The position numbers were made by a program, and so were the translations under genes. Of a stretch of DNA of 64,000 nt, positions 11,189 through 22,726 are shown piece by piece (position 1 is the first letter of the stretch; every line of letters begins with the position of its first letter). The notes beneath the pieces are model-generated. The model was not told the DNA's origin. It saw only the letters and a program-made list of their open reading frames with translations, and ran no database searches. The stretch is from Ottelia alismoides (Eukaryota > Streptophyta > Magnoliopsida > Alismatales > Hydrocharitaceae): the NCBI GenBank assembly GCA_037367405.1, contig JAZKJV010000603.1, positions 1,054,001 through 1,118,000 on the forward strand, written 5' to 3'.

Positions 11189-13556
11189 TGTTGGACTTGT
11201 AAGCCTTCGACGACCCATTAATGTAATAAAATTTATTATTTTATCATGTCCATCTGAAATGAAATGAATGAATGTGAATTCACTTAATTATTAAGATCCC
11301 TTTGTACAATTAGGATTATGTACCATGGTCATATTGAATACCATGTAGTTGGAAGGACACAACTGACATCAAACATGTGATATTCAATACAAATCTCCAG
11401 TCTGAGAAAGAGATGGTAATCTTTCTCTAAAGATTGATTCCAACTGACTTCTTGATGCATGTTAGCTACATAAGAATGAAGATTCAGAAGTGTTGGAATA
11501 ATCAAGTTAAAGAGTTAACTTTATAAGGTCAAGATAAACTAAGATCTGAATCGTAACTGTTACCATCAGACACACATCCTTTGACCTGATACATGTATGC
11601 ATCTATATGCATGAGTATGCACATTTGATAGACCAATAGATTGGTGACCAAGCTAAAGTCCATATACTAGCGTGTTAGTGTGCATATGAAGTCATATGAG
11701 ACGTATGATCTCTCGAAGTAATCATACATGTTTATAGTTGATGAAACGGGATATCGAGCTCACTCATGAGATATTTTGGGGTCAAAATGAATTCCATGCA
11801 TGGTCGTCTTATTTATGAAATAAGACACGAATTCGAGATATTAATATATGCTTTTGGAAAGGTATATGATTAACGTTGTCACCCAATTATCAAATGACAG
11901 ATCTATTGATATATTCCGAAGAAGACATTCAAAGCAGGGCTTAAACTTCGGAGTTATCAAAGTCTTCCAGTGTGAAGGATGGATAAGTATTGGGAATACT
12001 CAGGGTTACATCTGTTGTAATCGATCATCTACCATGACACTTCTATTCCGAGGGAGTGATAATACATGATTGACTTTTGTGTGTCCATTTAGCTAGATGA
12101 TTTGTGATTTAATTGGATTAAATCAAATTCATTTGAATCCAATTTACAATTCCAATTTTGATGTCCAAATGTTGAAAATAGAAATGGTCATGAAAATGGA
12201 AATATACAAGCTCCTTGAGCTCATTTCTTAGCTCCAACTGGTTTGGACTATGATTAGAAATGGTCAAGGAAGCTAGATTTAGCTCACCGACACTTTGTCC
12301 AGCTCGTGGAGAGTGTGATGTATTCCCTTGAGCTCATTAAGAATGTAAAGTGTTACAGCTTAAGCTCAACATTCGTAGGTGATAGATTTTTTTGCAAAAA
12401 TAAGCCTTGAAATTGGATAGTTATTCACATTTCAAGTCACTATGCATGGATAATATGATCTCTTTGGCATTATCTCTGAATATCTGCATTTGTATCTCAT
12501 GAGTCCTAATTAGATTATGACTCATACTTATTGATTTCAATATTGTAATAATAATAGTTATTACTGCATTATTTTTGTAGGGAAAAATATATCTCAATAA
12601 TTAATGTGAATAGTGATTCGCAATAATAAATATTGATGTGGATATGATTCATATAAATAACTATGTAAATATGATTTACATAATATCTCCATGGCATGAA
12701 ATTGTGTGAATTTGATTCACATTTTTTGTAGATGTAAATTGGATTTACATTTATCTTTTAGTATAATGAATATGATTCATAAGCTTTGAGGATTAACTCC
12801 ATAATTTTCCAATGTTTATAATATGATTATCAAGTGAACTAATTAATTAATTAATTAAAATTTACAACAACAACTTCCATATATGGAAGGTGGTGGGTGT
12901 TTATACCATGTATACATGGTTCTCCATGTTCTTGAGTTCTAACTAAATGTAGGACTCGAAAGTTATTGCTTTTTTATTTTAATTAATTAATATTTATTGA
13001 AGATAATAAGAAGATAATCCTTATTGAATTAGGACTTTCTCTTAGCTCTTGATTTAAAATCCAAGGGCAACCATGGTACATGTTGGACGTGTACAACACG
13101 TATAAAAGGAGGGTTATGCCCTCTCTTTTCAACACAATTCTAGAGCAAATTTCTCGTCTATATTTCGTATCCCCATTAGAGAGAAAGAGTCATGAGAGTC
13201 TTAAACTCTTACAACTCTCTTCTTGTAGCCCTAGTCGACGTCTGGGTTCGTAGGAAGCAACACGACTCATCTAAGAGCCCACGAGAGACAAGTATACATA
13301 TCAGACTTGATTCGAATGTTTCTTTCGTAGAAACTCAGGCTTCAAAGATAACCCTGATCTACCTGTCATATTCACCATGAATATTAGATATAATAATGGA
13401 AATTATTTCCTTTCTAATTTGATTTCTAGAAGCACAAGTTTTTGTGCTACATTATCTAGTTCATACGATGAACTAACATTATTTTTGCAAACTGTTTGCT
13501 AGATATTTCGTGTTTCTATGATGCATAGTAAATACATTTTTAATTTACTTCCTTCA
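11189..13556 (+). repeat. Copia-1 5' LTR (2368 bp)
   Basis: Starts TGTTGGACTTGTAAGCC and ends CCTTCA just before the primer site, so it has TG...CA termini. The start recurs at 20414 and 57124. It is AT-rich and contains perfect palindromes ACCATGTATACATGGT (12905-12920) and CTTCCATATATGGAAG (near 12875). Confidence 0.9.
13101..13108 (+). promoter_or_regulatory. TATA box of the Copia-1 5' LTR
   Basis: TATAAAAG, followed by a pyrimidine-rich stretch (CCTCTCTTTTC), about 455 bases before the LTR end. Copia-2 has TATAAATA at the equivalent place, 575 bases before its LTR end. Confidence 0.6.
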
Positions 13557-13558
13557 AT

Positions 13559-13570
13559 TGGTATCAGAGC
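13559..13570 (+). other. Copia-1 primer-binding site
   Basis: TGGTATCAGAGC two bases after the LTR, the standard plant copia site complementary to the 3' end of initiator methionine tRNA. Confidence 0.95.
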
Positions 13571-15483
13571 CTTAGTTTAGAGGATTTAGATTAGATCCAA
13601 GTCTGATGAACAGTCGGTTAGATCATCCGATTATCCGGTACATTGTCTTACGACAGTTTTAACGATTGGAATGATTCGAGGACTTTTGAAGTTGCTATTG
13701 TTCTTCCCTATCTTGAATATATTTTTGAGAGATATATGAGGTCTAGAAGGTCTTAACTCAGACCCAAAAGATATACCAATTGTTGGTGATAAACGTGAGA
13801 AGATTTGGATGTTAAAAGCGATCACAGACTCTGATTTCAACCGAAGACTGTAGGAAGAAAATTTTGATTTTTTTGTTACTATTTTGGGTCATATAACATG
13901 ATAAAACTAGATAAATAAGTCAATGATCAAATCTCCAATTAGTGTGAAAATAGTTCGTGTGATTCCGACCGTGCAGTCTTGAGAATTTGGATTTCTCCAA
14001 AGGCAGAGTTTAAAGAGGACTTGATTATTTTAACTAAATAATTTCTCATATTTTGAGACTCAAAATTGATGGAAATATATTTTATATACTGACATCAAAA
14101 GTTGGACCTAATATTTTAGAATATTTAAGGTCATAGTGAATTTTAAGTTCAAGTTATATGATGTCTTCTAATTTAAAGTGCGATGGTCGCATCTTGCAAA
14201 TTCAAATTCGAAAATCATTGTTTGTTTATTTTGGAAATATGAAATAAAACAGAATATTTTTTATTTCGTATTTTCCCTGATTAATTATGAATTTTAATGT
14301 TTAAAATGCAATTATAAATTGTATAATTAATTTGAATAAATTCACTAGTTATCAAGATTATTGCACTAGACATCTTTTAAAACTAATTATTTTGATTCAA
14401 AGAATTGACTAGATTGTTGCACCGAACCTTTTGAAATTAAAAAGAAGTTTTTAAATTCAAAAAGTATCTAGATTGTTGCACTAGACATTTTGAGAAAATA
14501 AAAAGAGTTATAAATTCTTAAAATATATGAGAGTTGCTTTATAGTATCATGCAATCGAAAGATCGACAAAACCTCCTTAGTACAATATGTACCGATTGTG
14601 TTGTCTCGAATTGATTCGGAGAAGGTATTTAGGTATTGGACATGCTAATGGGTTACTTAATTGGCACCCTGCACCACATTTGCAGTGAAAACACTCCCTG
14701 TTAGCATTGTTTGTCCGACCTGGTTGGATCTATTTCGATGAAAGGTGGCATGAGGTGGTATGTCGTACTTTAACTACTAAAATTAGAACATTAAATTGTA
14801 CTAAGTGAGGTGTAATACTATATAAAAATATCAAGTGCATAAAAGGATCAAACCCTAGTTGGGAACGTTTAAGTGTCAATGTTTTAATTGGATTAAAACT
14901 AAGACAATAAGCATGTATCCTAACTCTATCCCTTAGATTAATCATGAGAATATGATTCAAAATGATTAATCATTAATTTAAACATTATATGGACTAAGCC
15001 ATATGATGATATCCATGGTATCTCATCATTACGAAGAATTCGGTTGCCATGGATTGTATTTTTGAAGATGTTCATGCGTAGTCATGACTGTAGAATACAA
15101 ATTCATATGGATCGGATTCTTTCTTTCTCAAAAGAGATGAGTTGCATGTGTAGTGACCCCGATGTTGTTCTCCATATTATTGACGCTGCATTGGATTACG
15201 CATAGCGTAATTTGATATTCGCTCATTAACGTTGATTTAATTGACAACATGCTAACTCCATATATGTGGGGGTATGGGTGTTAAAGACCGAAATGAGAAT
15301 ACAAGTTGGACTTATAAGGTGGAAAGAGTTCCCACTTTGCATTTTCTCATGTTATTGGGGTGCAATGAAAATGGAAAGGAGACTCAGATCTCGTAGTGAC
15401 GTCGTTGGTTAAACTGCCTCATGCTTTGAAAGCTTATAAGGGAAAGCATTTCAAAATACAAAAAATACGAGAACTATTGATAT
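13571..15483 (+). other. Copia-1 untranslated leader
   Basis: No open frame of note. From about 15020 to 15440 it matches the Copia-2 leader (60930-61360), with shared words such as TAGTGACCCC, TGGATTGCGCATAGCG (GGATTACGCATAGCG here), TTAAAGACCGAA and AAGTTGGACTT. A conserved leader of this length between LTR and gag looks like a family trait. Confidence 0.75.
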
Positions 15484-16753
15484 AAGGGATTTTTATACCC
15501 ATAAACCTGAGTAATCTTGTAATGACAATCATAACCCTGCATAATCGTGAATTACACGAGAAATCCCGAGTAATGCTTAACCTTTACATGACATAACCCT
15601 GTGTCAAGACCCGTTTTGAATCTCTGTTAACTCGGATGGAAAAAGCTAGATGTTGACAATATTGGCCTTCAAAGTATTTTATATTTATAAAATGATGCCC
15701 TCTCCCATCGTCTGGAAGCCCTCCCCCGTTTCTTCCTCCACCGTCCTCTCCCTGCCGCCTCTGACCTGGAAGCCCTCCAAGCGTTGCCCTCGGAAGCCTC
15801 ACTGTCGAAGGTCCCCCTCTTCCGTCGCCTGGAAGCCTCCTCCGATCCGCCCCCTTCCTGCTATCGCCCTCCACCCATCCCCCTTGTCGTCTGGAAGCCA
15901 TAGCTACCACCCCTGACCTCACTGTCGATAGCCACCCAATCCCATCGTCTGGAAGCCTCCTCTGATCCGCCCCTTGGACCTGGGAGGCCTCCCCTGCTAT
16001 CGCCCTCCACCCATCCCCCATGTCGCCTGGAAGCCATAGCCACCGCCCCCTCCCCCAAACTGCCCCTGACCGGAAGGTCGCCCGCTCGAAAGCCAAAGAC
16101 CCCCCCCCCTCTCGGAAACCAGAGCCCCCCCCCCCCGTCCCGTCGCCTAGAAGCCATAGCCAACCCCCCCCCCCCCCACACACACACCCACTGCCCCTGA
16201 CCGGAAGCCCCCAGCCTGCCCGCCCCCCCTCCCAATCCCGTCGCCTGAAAGCCTCCACCGATCCACCCCCTGGACCTGGGAGGCCTCCCCTGCTATCGCA
16301 ACCCTCCCCCGAACCGCCCCTGACCGGATTCCCCCATGGTCCTGGGAGGCCTCCCCTGCTATCGCAACCCTCCTCTGATCCACCCCAACCACCCCTAACT
16401 GGATCCCCTCCCCCTCCCCCGTACCGCCCCTGACCAGAAGCCCCCAGCCCGCCCGGAGAAAAAGCCGGGTACGGTTGTGGGTAAACGAAGAGTGCTACCA
16501 GGAGAGACAATCACGTGTTCTGTAGAGGGAAAAAGTCCAATCTTTTTTGCTTTCTGTTTTAAATTTTAGCAGCCGTCGGATAGAATAAGGATTGGATTAA
16601 CCCAATGATAGGGTTGGGTTAAAGGGAAAACTAACAGACGGTTATCAATGTGAGACGGAGTGACTATCCGAGGTTTCTCATGTAATTCGCTATTATACAT
16701 GGTTATGATTGTAATTGCAAGATTACTCAGGGTTATGGGTGTAAAAATCCCTT
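15484..16753. mobile_element. GC-rich foldback DNA element inside the Copia-1 leader
   Basis: About 85-90 bases at the left end (15484-15575) reappear inverted at the right end (16665-16753). Both ends begin AAGGGATTTTTA-ACCCATAA and carry CTGAGTAATCTTG and ACAATCATAACC. A 3-bp TAT flanks both sides (15481-15483 and 16754-16756), only weak evidence for a target duplication. The centre (about 15690-16460) is very GC-rich in an AT-rich neighbourhood. It consists of imperfect repeats containing GTCGCCTGGAAGCC and three copies of CCTGGGAGGCCTCCCCTGC (15979, 16275, 16341). Long open frames on both strands (up to 308 codons) are low-complexity Gly/Arg or Pro/Ser, probably by-products of composition. 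Long TIRs with captured GC-rich DNA recall Mutator-like (Pack-MULE) elements, but no 9-bp duplication is seen, so the superfamily is open. Confidence 0.75.
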
Positions 16754-16828
16754 TATTTAAAAATATTAAATTGTTTAATTTCCTTAATCAAGATATTAAC
16801 GTGTATTTTATTTTTCCTTTTATTTAAG

Positions 16829-17310
16829 ATGAAATCTCTCGACCCGCTTAACATTTTACTTGAGGCCAATCAGTTAACCGGTCCAAATTATGCAGATTGG
16901 ATTCATAATTTGGAACTCATACTTGAGATAGAATACATAGTGTGTGTGCTCTTGTCTTTGAAGTATGAGAACCCACAGACAAAGGATGCATGCAGTTCAA
17001 CAAGAAGTGGGACGAGGATCATTCGATCGCTCGTTGTTACATTCCCGGAGCATTGTATAATGTGCGTCAGAAGCAACTTATAGACATTGAATCTGCTCAT
17101 GACATCATCCTGAATCTGAAGGAGATATGAATTGTACTCTTTCTACATTAAAATCCACTGAGGATATTATGAAGAAAGAATTTCCCTCTAGCAGTGCAAT
17201 GGTTGCACAGGATAAAGGGAAGCACGAGAGGAAGCGTGGATCTAGGAAGGGTATGATCCAAGAGAAGAAAAAAAGGTCAAACTACTGATCAATCTTCTAA
17301 AGCTTCAAAA
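16829..17310 (+). pseudogene. Copia-1 gag remnant
   Basis: The first frame starts MKSLDPLNILLEANQLTGPN and continues YADWIHNLELILE, the usual start of plant copia gag (UBN2-type capsid). It breaks down after about 80 codons. The zinc-knuckle equivalent at about 17330-17390 reads YHHCNKLEFWKSNHPEYL, so knuckle cysteines and the histidine are lost. Confidence 0.85.
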
Positions 17311-17328
17311 CATCTGACACCCATAGAG

Positions 17329-18835
17329 ATGTATGTATATCATCACTGCAATAAGCTAGAATTCTGGAAGAGTAACCATCCAGAATATCTAAAGTCCTTA
17401 GAGAAGGACAAAAGTATAACACTGTCAAGTAAGAAATATACATTCATCATTGAAACCAACTTACTCATAGGACAAGAAGAAAGTTGGAATGTTGATTCTG
17501 ATGCTTCTGTACATGTATGCAATCAGTTGCATATGTTTCAAGACACTGGAAATCTTGATGAAGGAGAGATAGTCATCTAGATGGGATCCGATGCAACTAT
17601 TGTAATGATCGCCATCAGGACATGTAGACTCTCATTATCTAGTGGGAGAGTCCTAGATATTAGAGATTGTCTCTATCTACCCAATGTTAGAAGGAACTTA
17701 CTATCCATATCTAAGCCGGTTAGACATGGATACACTTTCCTTTTCTATAATAAACTTATCATAAATCATTATGGTAATTTTATAGCAGATGGTTCTCTAA
17801 TATCAGGTGGACTCTATGAACTGAACATGCATGACTGTGTTATGAATGTTAATACCACTAATAACATTAACATTAAAAATAATGTTAAAATCCCTAAACG
17901 ATCAAGGAATGATGGAGATCATTTAACTATGATATAGCATCAAAGACTTAGACATGTGTCTGTTGATAGGATCAATAGACCGGTAAAGGATGGACCTCTA
18001 GATTTCCAAGAAGTCTGTAATTTACTAACTTGCAAACATTATATTCATGGGAAAATGTTCAGGGCATTCTCTAAGAAAGGTGAACAATGTGAATGTATAT
18101 TGGACCTGATACATACTGATGTATACAGTCACTTTCTTGATGGACTTTATTGCGAACATTGTATGTGTATTGTGACTTGAAATGGACATCAATATTATGT
18201 TACTTTTATTGGTGACCATTCACGGTATGTTTTTATCTTTTTATTACATCACAAACATGAGACCTTTGAAAAGTTCAAAGAATTCGTGGCTTTGGTTAAG
18301 AACCAAATAGGAAAGAAGATAAAATGGATTTTATTTGATCAAAATGGTGAATACCTCTAAGATGTATTCAACGAATACCTTAAAGAGGGAGGAATTATTT
18401 CTAATCTCACTCCTCCAGGTACACCTCAACTCAACGAAGTTGTGGAGAGATGCAACAAAATCATGTTAGACATGGTAAGATCAATGATGAGTAAAGCAAA
18501 TTTACCTCTCAGTTTTTGAGGACATGCAGTAGAAACTATAGCTTATGTACTAAAAAAGATTCAATTTAAGTCTGTACCTAAAACCCCTCATGAGATTTGG
18601 TATGGTACCAAGCCAAGTGTACGACACATGAGGATTTGGGGTTGTTTAGTCTATGCTAAAAACGTGGATGCAAGCAAGTTGGAACCTCGCACTAGAGATT
18701 GCTACTTCATTGGATATGTAAAGAACGATATTGGATACCAACTTTATTATCCTGAGATATTGTTTCTAGAGACTTCAAGTTTCTGTAAGATGATATCCTT
18801 AGAGGCCAAGAAAATAATGAAGTTAAAGAACTAAT
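17329..18835 (+). pseudogene. Copia-1 protease and integrase remnant
   Basis: The protease active site reads WNVDSDASVHVCNQ near 17490, where copia normally has DSGA. The pre-integrase segment (DCLYLPNVRRNLLSIS, about 17670; HVSVDRINRP, about 17955) and integrase follow. Integrase acidic residues remain as HTDVYSHF, ILFDQNGEY and VVERCNK. Stops interrupt at 17578, 17935, 18178, 18358 and 18518; the last is a TGA where a tryptophan codon (TGG) is usual. The segment ends with WGCLVYAKNVDASKLEPRT and DIGYQLYYPE. Confidence 0.88.
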
Positions 18836-18949
18836 CGAATCTAAGGAGATCGATAAAGTTTCAAATCTAGAAAATGAAGAGATAATAGAAAATGACACGA
18901 TCGTACCTACTAGAAGGAGTTCTAGGGTTGTAAGAGAACTTGGAAGGTA

Positions 18950-20148
18950 CTAATTCCATGTATCAGAAGAGTCTGATGATGATCCAACTTCATTTAATGA
19001 AGCTTTGGGTGATCGGGACATGGATAGCTGGATGTAAGCAATGAAGTCTGAGATAGACTCCATGCACAAGAATGTTGTAGGGACCCTCGAAGATCCACCT
19101 AAAGGGGTCAAATCCATTAGGTGCAAATGGATCTTCAAGAGGAAGAGGGGACCCGATGGGAAGGTAGAGACCTTCAAAGCACAACTAGTAGCCAAGGGTT
19201 GCACACAGAGAGAATGCATCGATTACATTGAGACATTCTCTCACGTGGCTATGCTTAAATCCATTAGGGTATTGCTTGCAATAGCTGCACTGGACCTGGA
19301 CTATGACATCTGGCAGATGGATTTCAAGACCTCTTTTCTCAATGGATACCTCGAAGAGGACATCTATATGGAGCATCCCCAAGGCTTCATAGCTGAGGAA
19401 GGAAAAAGTGTGCAAGCTAAAAAAATCCATCTATGGGCTCAAACAAGTTTCTCATAGTTGGAACGTCCGATTTAATGAAACCATATGGAGTTATGATTTC
19501 GTGCAGAATCTGGATGAACCATGTGTGTACAAGAAGCTCAGTGGGAGCACCATCGCGTTCTTTGTGCTTTATGTAGATGGCATCCTTACCATTGGGAATG
19601 ATACATGGATGATGACCAGTATTAAGGCCCGGTTGTCCAATATCTTTGAGATGAAAGAACTCAGAGAAACCTCTTACATCTTGGGTCTGAAATTGTTCAA
19701 AAACATACAAAAGAGGATATTGGGACTTTCACAACAAGGATACATTAAGAAAATCTTGGAAAGATTCAATATGGATAATTCCAAGAAAGGCTTCCTTCCC
19801 CTAAGAAATGGTATTCACCTATATAAAGGGATGGCTCCTAAAACTATTGAGGAAAAGAAAGCTATGGTCGGATACCCTTACACATAGGTTAAGGGAAGCT
19901 TGATGTATGACATGATGTGTACTAGACCAGATATCTACCATGTAGTGGGAGTGGTAAGCCATTACCAATCCTACTATGGAGAGAAACACTGGACTGTAGT
20001 GAAGAGCATCTTCAAGTACCTAAGAAGAACTCAAGACCACGTCTTGATTTATGGAGATAATGATCTCCAAGTCTTAGGGTACATTAGTTTGGATTTCCAA
20101 TCAAATTTGGATGATAGGAAGTCAAAGATTCTTTTTTTTGGGCAGTAG
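18950..20148 (+). pseudogene. Copia-1 reverse transcriptase and RNase H remnant
   Basis: Recognisable blocks are AMKSEIDSMHKN, CKWIFKRKRGPDGK, QLVAKGCTQ, WQMDFKTSFLNGYLEEDIYM, KKSIYGLKQ, LYVDGILTIGND, SYILGLKLF, RPDIYHVVGVVSHY, YGEKHW, and a degraded RNase H tail (DFQSNLDDRKS). A frameshift near 19408 and stops at 19035 and 19885 break the frame. The catalytic YVDD box reads YVDG, so the second aspartate is lost. Confidence 0.9.
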
Positions 20149-20394
20149 CACCCTGTGAGCTAAGTGTAGCAAGAAGCAGGACAATGTAGTTTTCCAAATA
20201 AAGTAAAGCATTGGCTGAATAAGATGCAGAAACTACATTGGATGTAGTTAATGTTTACTTAGGCTATGCAAGTTTGTAACAGAACTTGGCATAGTCCCTG
20301 GTGATAGAGTGACTAATCAGCTTACCCAGCTATCTGACAATTAGTTGACGATTAGCATAATTAATATGGGGTTGAGATTTGTACATGAATGGCT

Positions 20395-20578
20395 CTGAGG
20401 GTTAGTGGGAGACGGTTGGACTTGTAAGCCCTCGGCGACCCAGTAATGTAATAAAAGTTATTATTTTATCATGTTCATCTGAAATGAAAGGAATGGATGT
20501 GAATACACTTTATGATTAATGTCCCTATGTACAACTAGAATTATGTACCATGGCCATATTGAATATCATGCAGCTAGT
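20395..20578 (+). repeat. Copia-1 polypurine tract and truncated 3' LTR
   Basis: GAGGGTTAGTGGGAGA precedes GGTTGGACTTGTAAGCC at 20414, matching the 5' LTR start with T changed to G. Similarity to the 5' LTR (about 11189-11353) continues to roughly 20578, then stops abruptly inside sequence of element L-c. About 2.2 kb of LTR is missing. Confidence 0.85.
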
Positions 20579-21068
20579 ATTCTCATCTATGAAGTTTTTT
20601 TGCGGCTTTTTATTATGTTTATCCCGGGCACACTATGCATTATTTTTGAATGAAATAAATTTTATACTTTTCTTTGTATTTTTATGTACATTGCTCATGT
20701 TCAAAGTTTATTGATTTGGGGTATAGATAATAAAGAATAAATAGGTCCCAAAATACAATTATTGATGAATAAACATTAGGGTTTTCTGGGTATTTTTTTG
20801 TACAATCTGCCCTATCTCACCCTACTTTATTCATTGTCGACCAAGTCATCATGATGACTTGGTCTCAGGGTCTAGGGTCACTCAGTGCCTTTGGCATTTC
20901 ATCCTTTTTCTTTCTTTTATTATTTTATTTTGGAATTAAATATAATATTTTATATTAAATGTCAATTATTTGGTGTTATTTTGTACAAGTTAATGTTATA
21001 TACATGCATTTAGCTAGGGATTTAAGTCTAAAATGAAAAGAATAAAGGTGACAAATAGATACTTATCA
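20579..21068 (-). repeat. L-c 3' LTR, 5' portion only
   Basis: The reverse complement starts TGATAAGTATC at 21068 and follows the family L LTR start. The CCCTACTTTATTC-TTGTCGACCAAG block at 20820-20850 and GACTTGGTCTC at about 20857 are shared with all copies. Confidence 0.75.
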
Positions 21069-22605
21069 AGGACTATGATCTTTGACCTAAACTAGATCCA
21101 AACAAACTACAATGCAACTAGGTTCACCAACTCAACATCAGTGAAGTCGTAAAGGTTCGACTTTTTATCTTGTCAATGTTTATTTATTGTAATCAAGAAA
21201 TATTTCAAACTTAAGTCCTTAGCGCTGCCCCTATAGGCAAGAGAGTACCACCAGACAATCATTATTTACTTCCCATTGCCTTTGTAACCAGTAGCTTGTA
21301 CTTTTTCAAGGTCCTTGATATCCTATCTGGGTCTGCTACTCAGCTACAAAAAATAGAGAGGAAGTCGATGTAGCAAATCAAATACTTCTCTCGAAGGGTA
21401 CTAGGATGTGGCATGATGAGACAAGGTCCCACCATTGCAATACCCCTACGCTCAAGTAATTTAGACCGAACCCGCAAGTGGACTCAGCCTTAGTCACCCA
21501 TGCATCGATAGAAGCAATATTTCTTTATAGACCCATGTGATAATCAAGGAAGTACTCAGGCTGGGATTTGGGCTCTATTCCTTAAGGTTCATGCCTCACT
21601 CAGAAAGTGCATGAATACAATGAGGGCTTTATGAATCCAAAATAATCAATTTCATTACAGACTTTATTTGGGTCAATGTTTATTTGCAGTTTCATTATTT
21701 TAATTTTTATATTTTCTATTTTTTGAGTATTTTTTAATAACATCTAATGAATTTTCTGATTCTCAATTAGTCTAAGAAAAACAAGGGGAGAAAATCGGAA
21801 AAGCTGATGTGCGTGAAAACTATGAATGCATGCATGGGATAAAAAGGTGTACCTTACTCCAATACTCTACATGCAAAATGATCCACGCATATAATTTAAA
21901 CTAAGCTATATATATGCATTTGAAGAAATCACCCTAAATAGGGATTGCTATTAGCATGAAGAACTGATTTGATTTGACTAAGTCCAAGTGAAGAGACTAT
22001 ATGTACATGCAGAGATTAGAGCATTGGACCTAGTTTATCGAGCAAGCAATCCTAAATATCTAAAGGTTCAATTAGTGAAGACGTAAAATAGAAAAAAAGT
22101 GAAAAACACAAAACATGAGAAACAAATGAAAATAAGTAGGAACATATGAAGAATAAAAATATGGAAGGCGATAGAAACTATGTAAAACCAATCAGATCCT
22201 CGGGTGAAAAAACACCTGGTAAAATAGGTCTGATAATGTCTAAGTGTCCAGAGAGTGTCAATTACTGCAAATTAATATGAATGTCACTCTCTCACCAAAA
22301 TAATATAAAAGCTAAGTTATGCTACAATAATGCTCTACAAGGTCTCCTGGTCAGATTTTCGGTCTCTCATATTGTCTTGGTCTGAATAAGCCAGCCTCCG
22401 CCTCACTTGGGTGCTTCGTCTCTCCTAAGAAAACTACCATCACTCCGCGAGCCCTCACAACAAAGACAAATAAATGAGTGATTAGAATAGATAAATAAAA
22501 TATCATCAAAAGGAAGTAAAGAGTAAATAAAATAAATAAGATAGAAGTAATAAATACAAGATACACTAAAAATAAAACAGTATTCTCCCTAGCAACAGTG
22601 CTATT
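21069..22605 (-). other. L-c internal domain remnant and primer site
   Basis: The reverse complement of 22586-22603 reads TAGCACTGTTGCTAGGGA. It differs from the Asp-tRNA-type site TGGCGCCGTTGCCGGGGA at five positions, all transitions of the C-to-T or G-to-A kind, as expected from methylated decay. The adjacent block with CTCCGCCTCACTTGGGTGC (22393-22411) matches the L-a post-primer region (25525-25590). Only about 1.5 kb remains and nothing is coding. Confidence 0.7.
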
Positions 22606-22726
22606 TATTGAACGGAGATTGATCTTTCATTCCTGACAAGGCTAGAACGATAGTCACTGCTTGACCAACCTCTAATTCAAACAACAATTAATCTACATGT
22701 AGATAAATCAGTCAAGTGTGTGTAGG
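22606..22726 (-). repeat. L-c 5' LTR, terminal piece
   Basis: TTCAAACAACAATTAA then GTGTGTAGG runs directly (across L-a) into TTAAAATTTATTATAATTC at 33604. This matches the reverse complement of the family L LTR 3' end. The final GTAGG (22722-22726) is the target site duplicated by L-a. Confidence 0.75.

Larger units (their letters stand above)
11189..20578 (+). mobile_element. Copia-1: Ty1/copia retrotransposon, inactive
   Basis: Order: 5' LTR (11189-13556), Met-tRNA-type primer site (13559-13570), a long leader of about 3.2 kb holding a foldback insertion (15484-16753), then gag, protease, integrase, reverse transcriptase and RNase H remnants (16829-20148), a purine tract, and the first 165 bp of the 3' LTR. 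Integrase before reverse transcriptase defines Ty1/copia. Stops, frameshifts and catalytic changes make it non-functional. The 3' LTR is truncated, so the target duplication cannot be tested. A second member of the family begins at 57124. Confidence 0.9.

Noticed and set aside
15584..16510. 308-codon open frame on the minus strand, Gly/Arg/Ser-rich, with long overlapping frames on the plus strand
   Set aside because: It lies in the GC-rich repeated core of a foldback element, is open on both strands, and is low-complexity with no domain. Composition, not coding, explains it.
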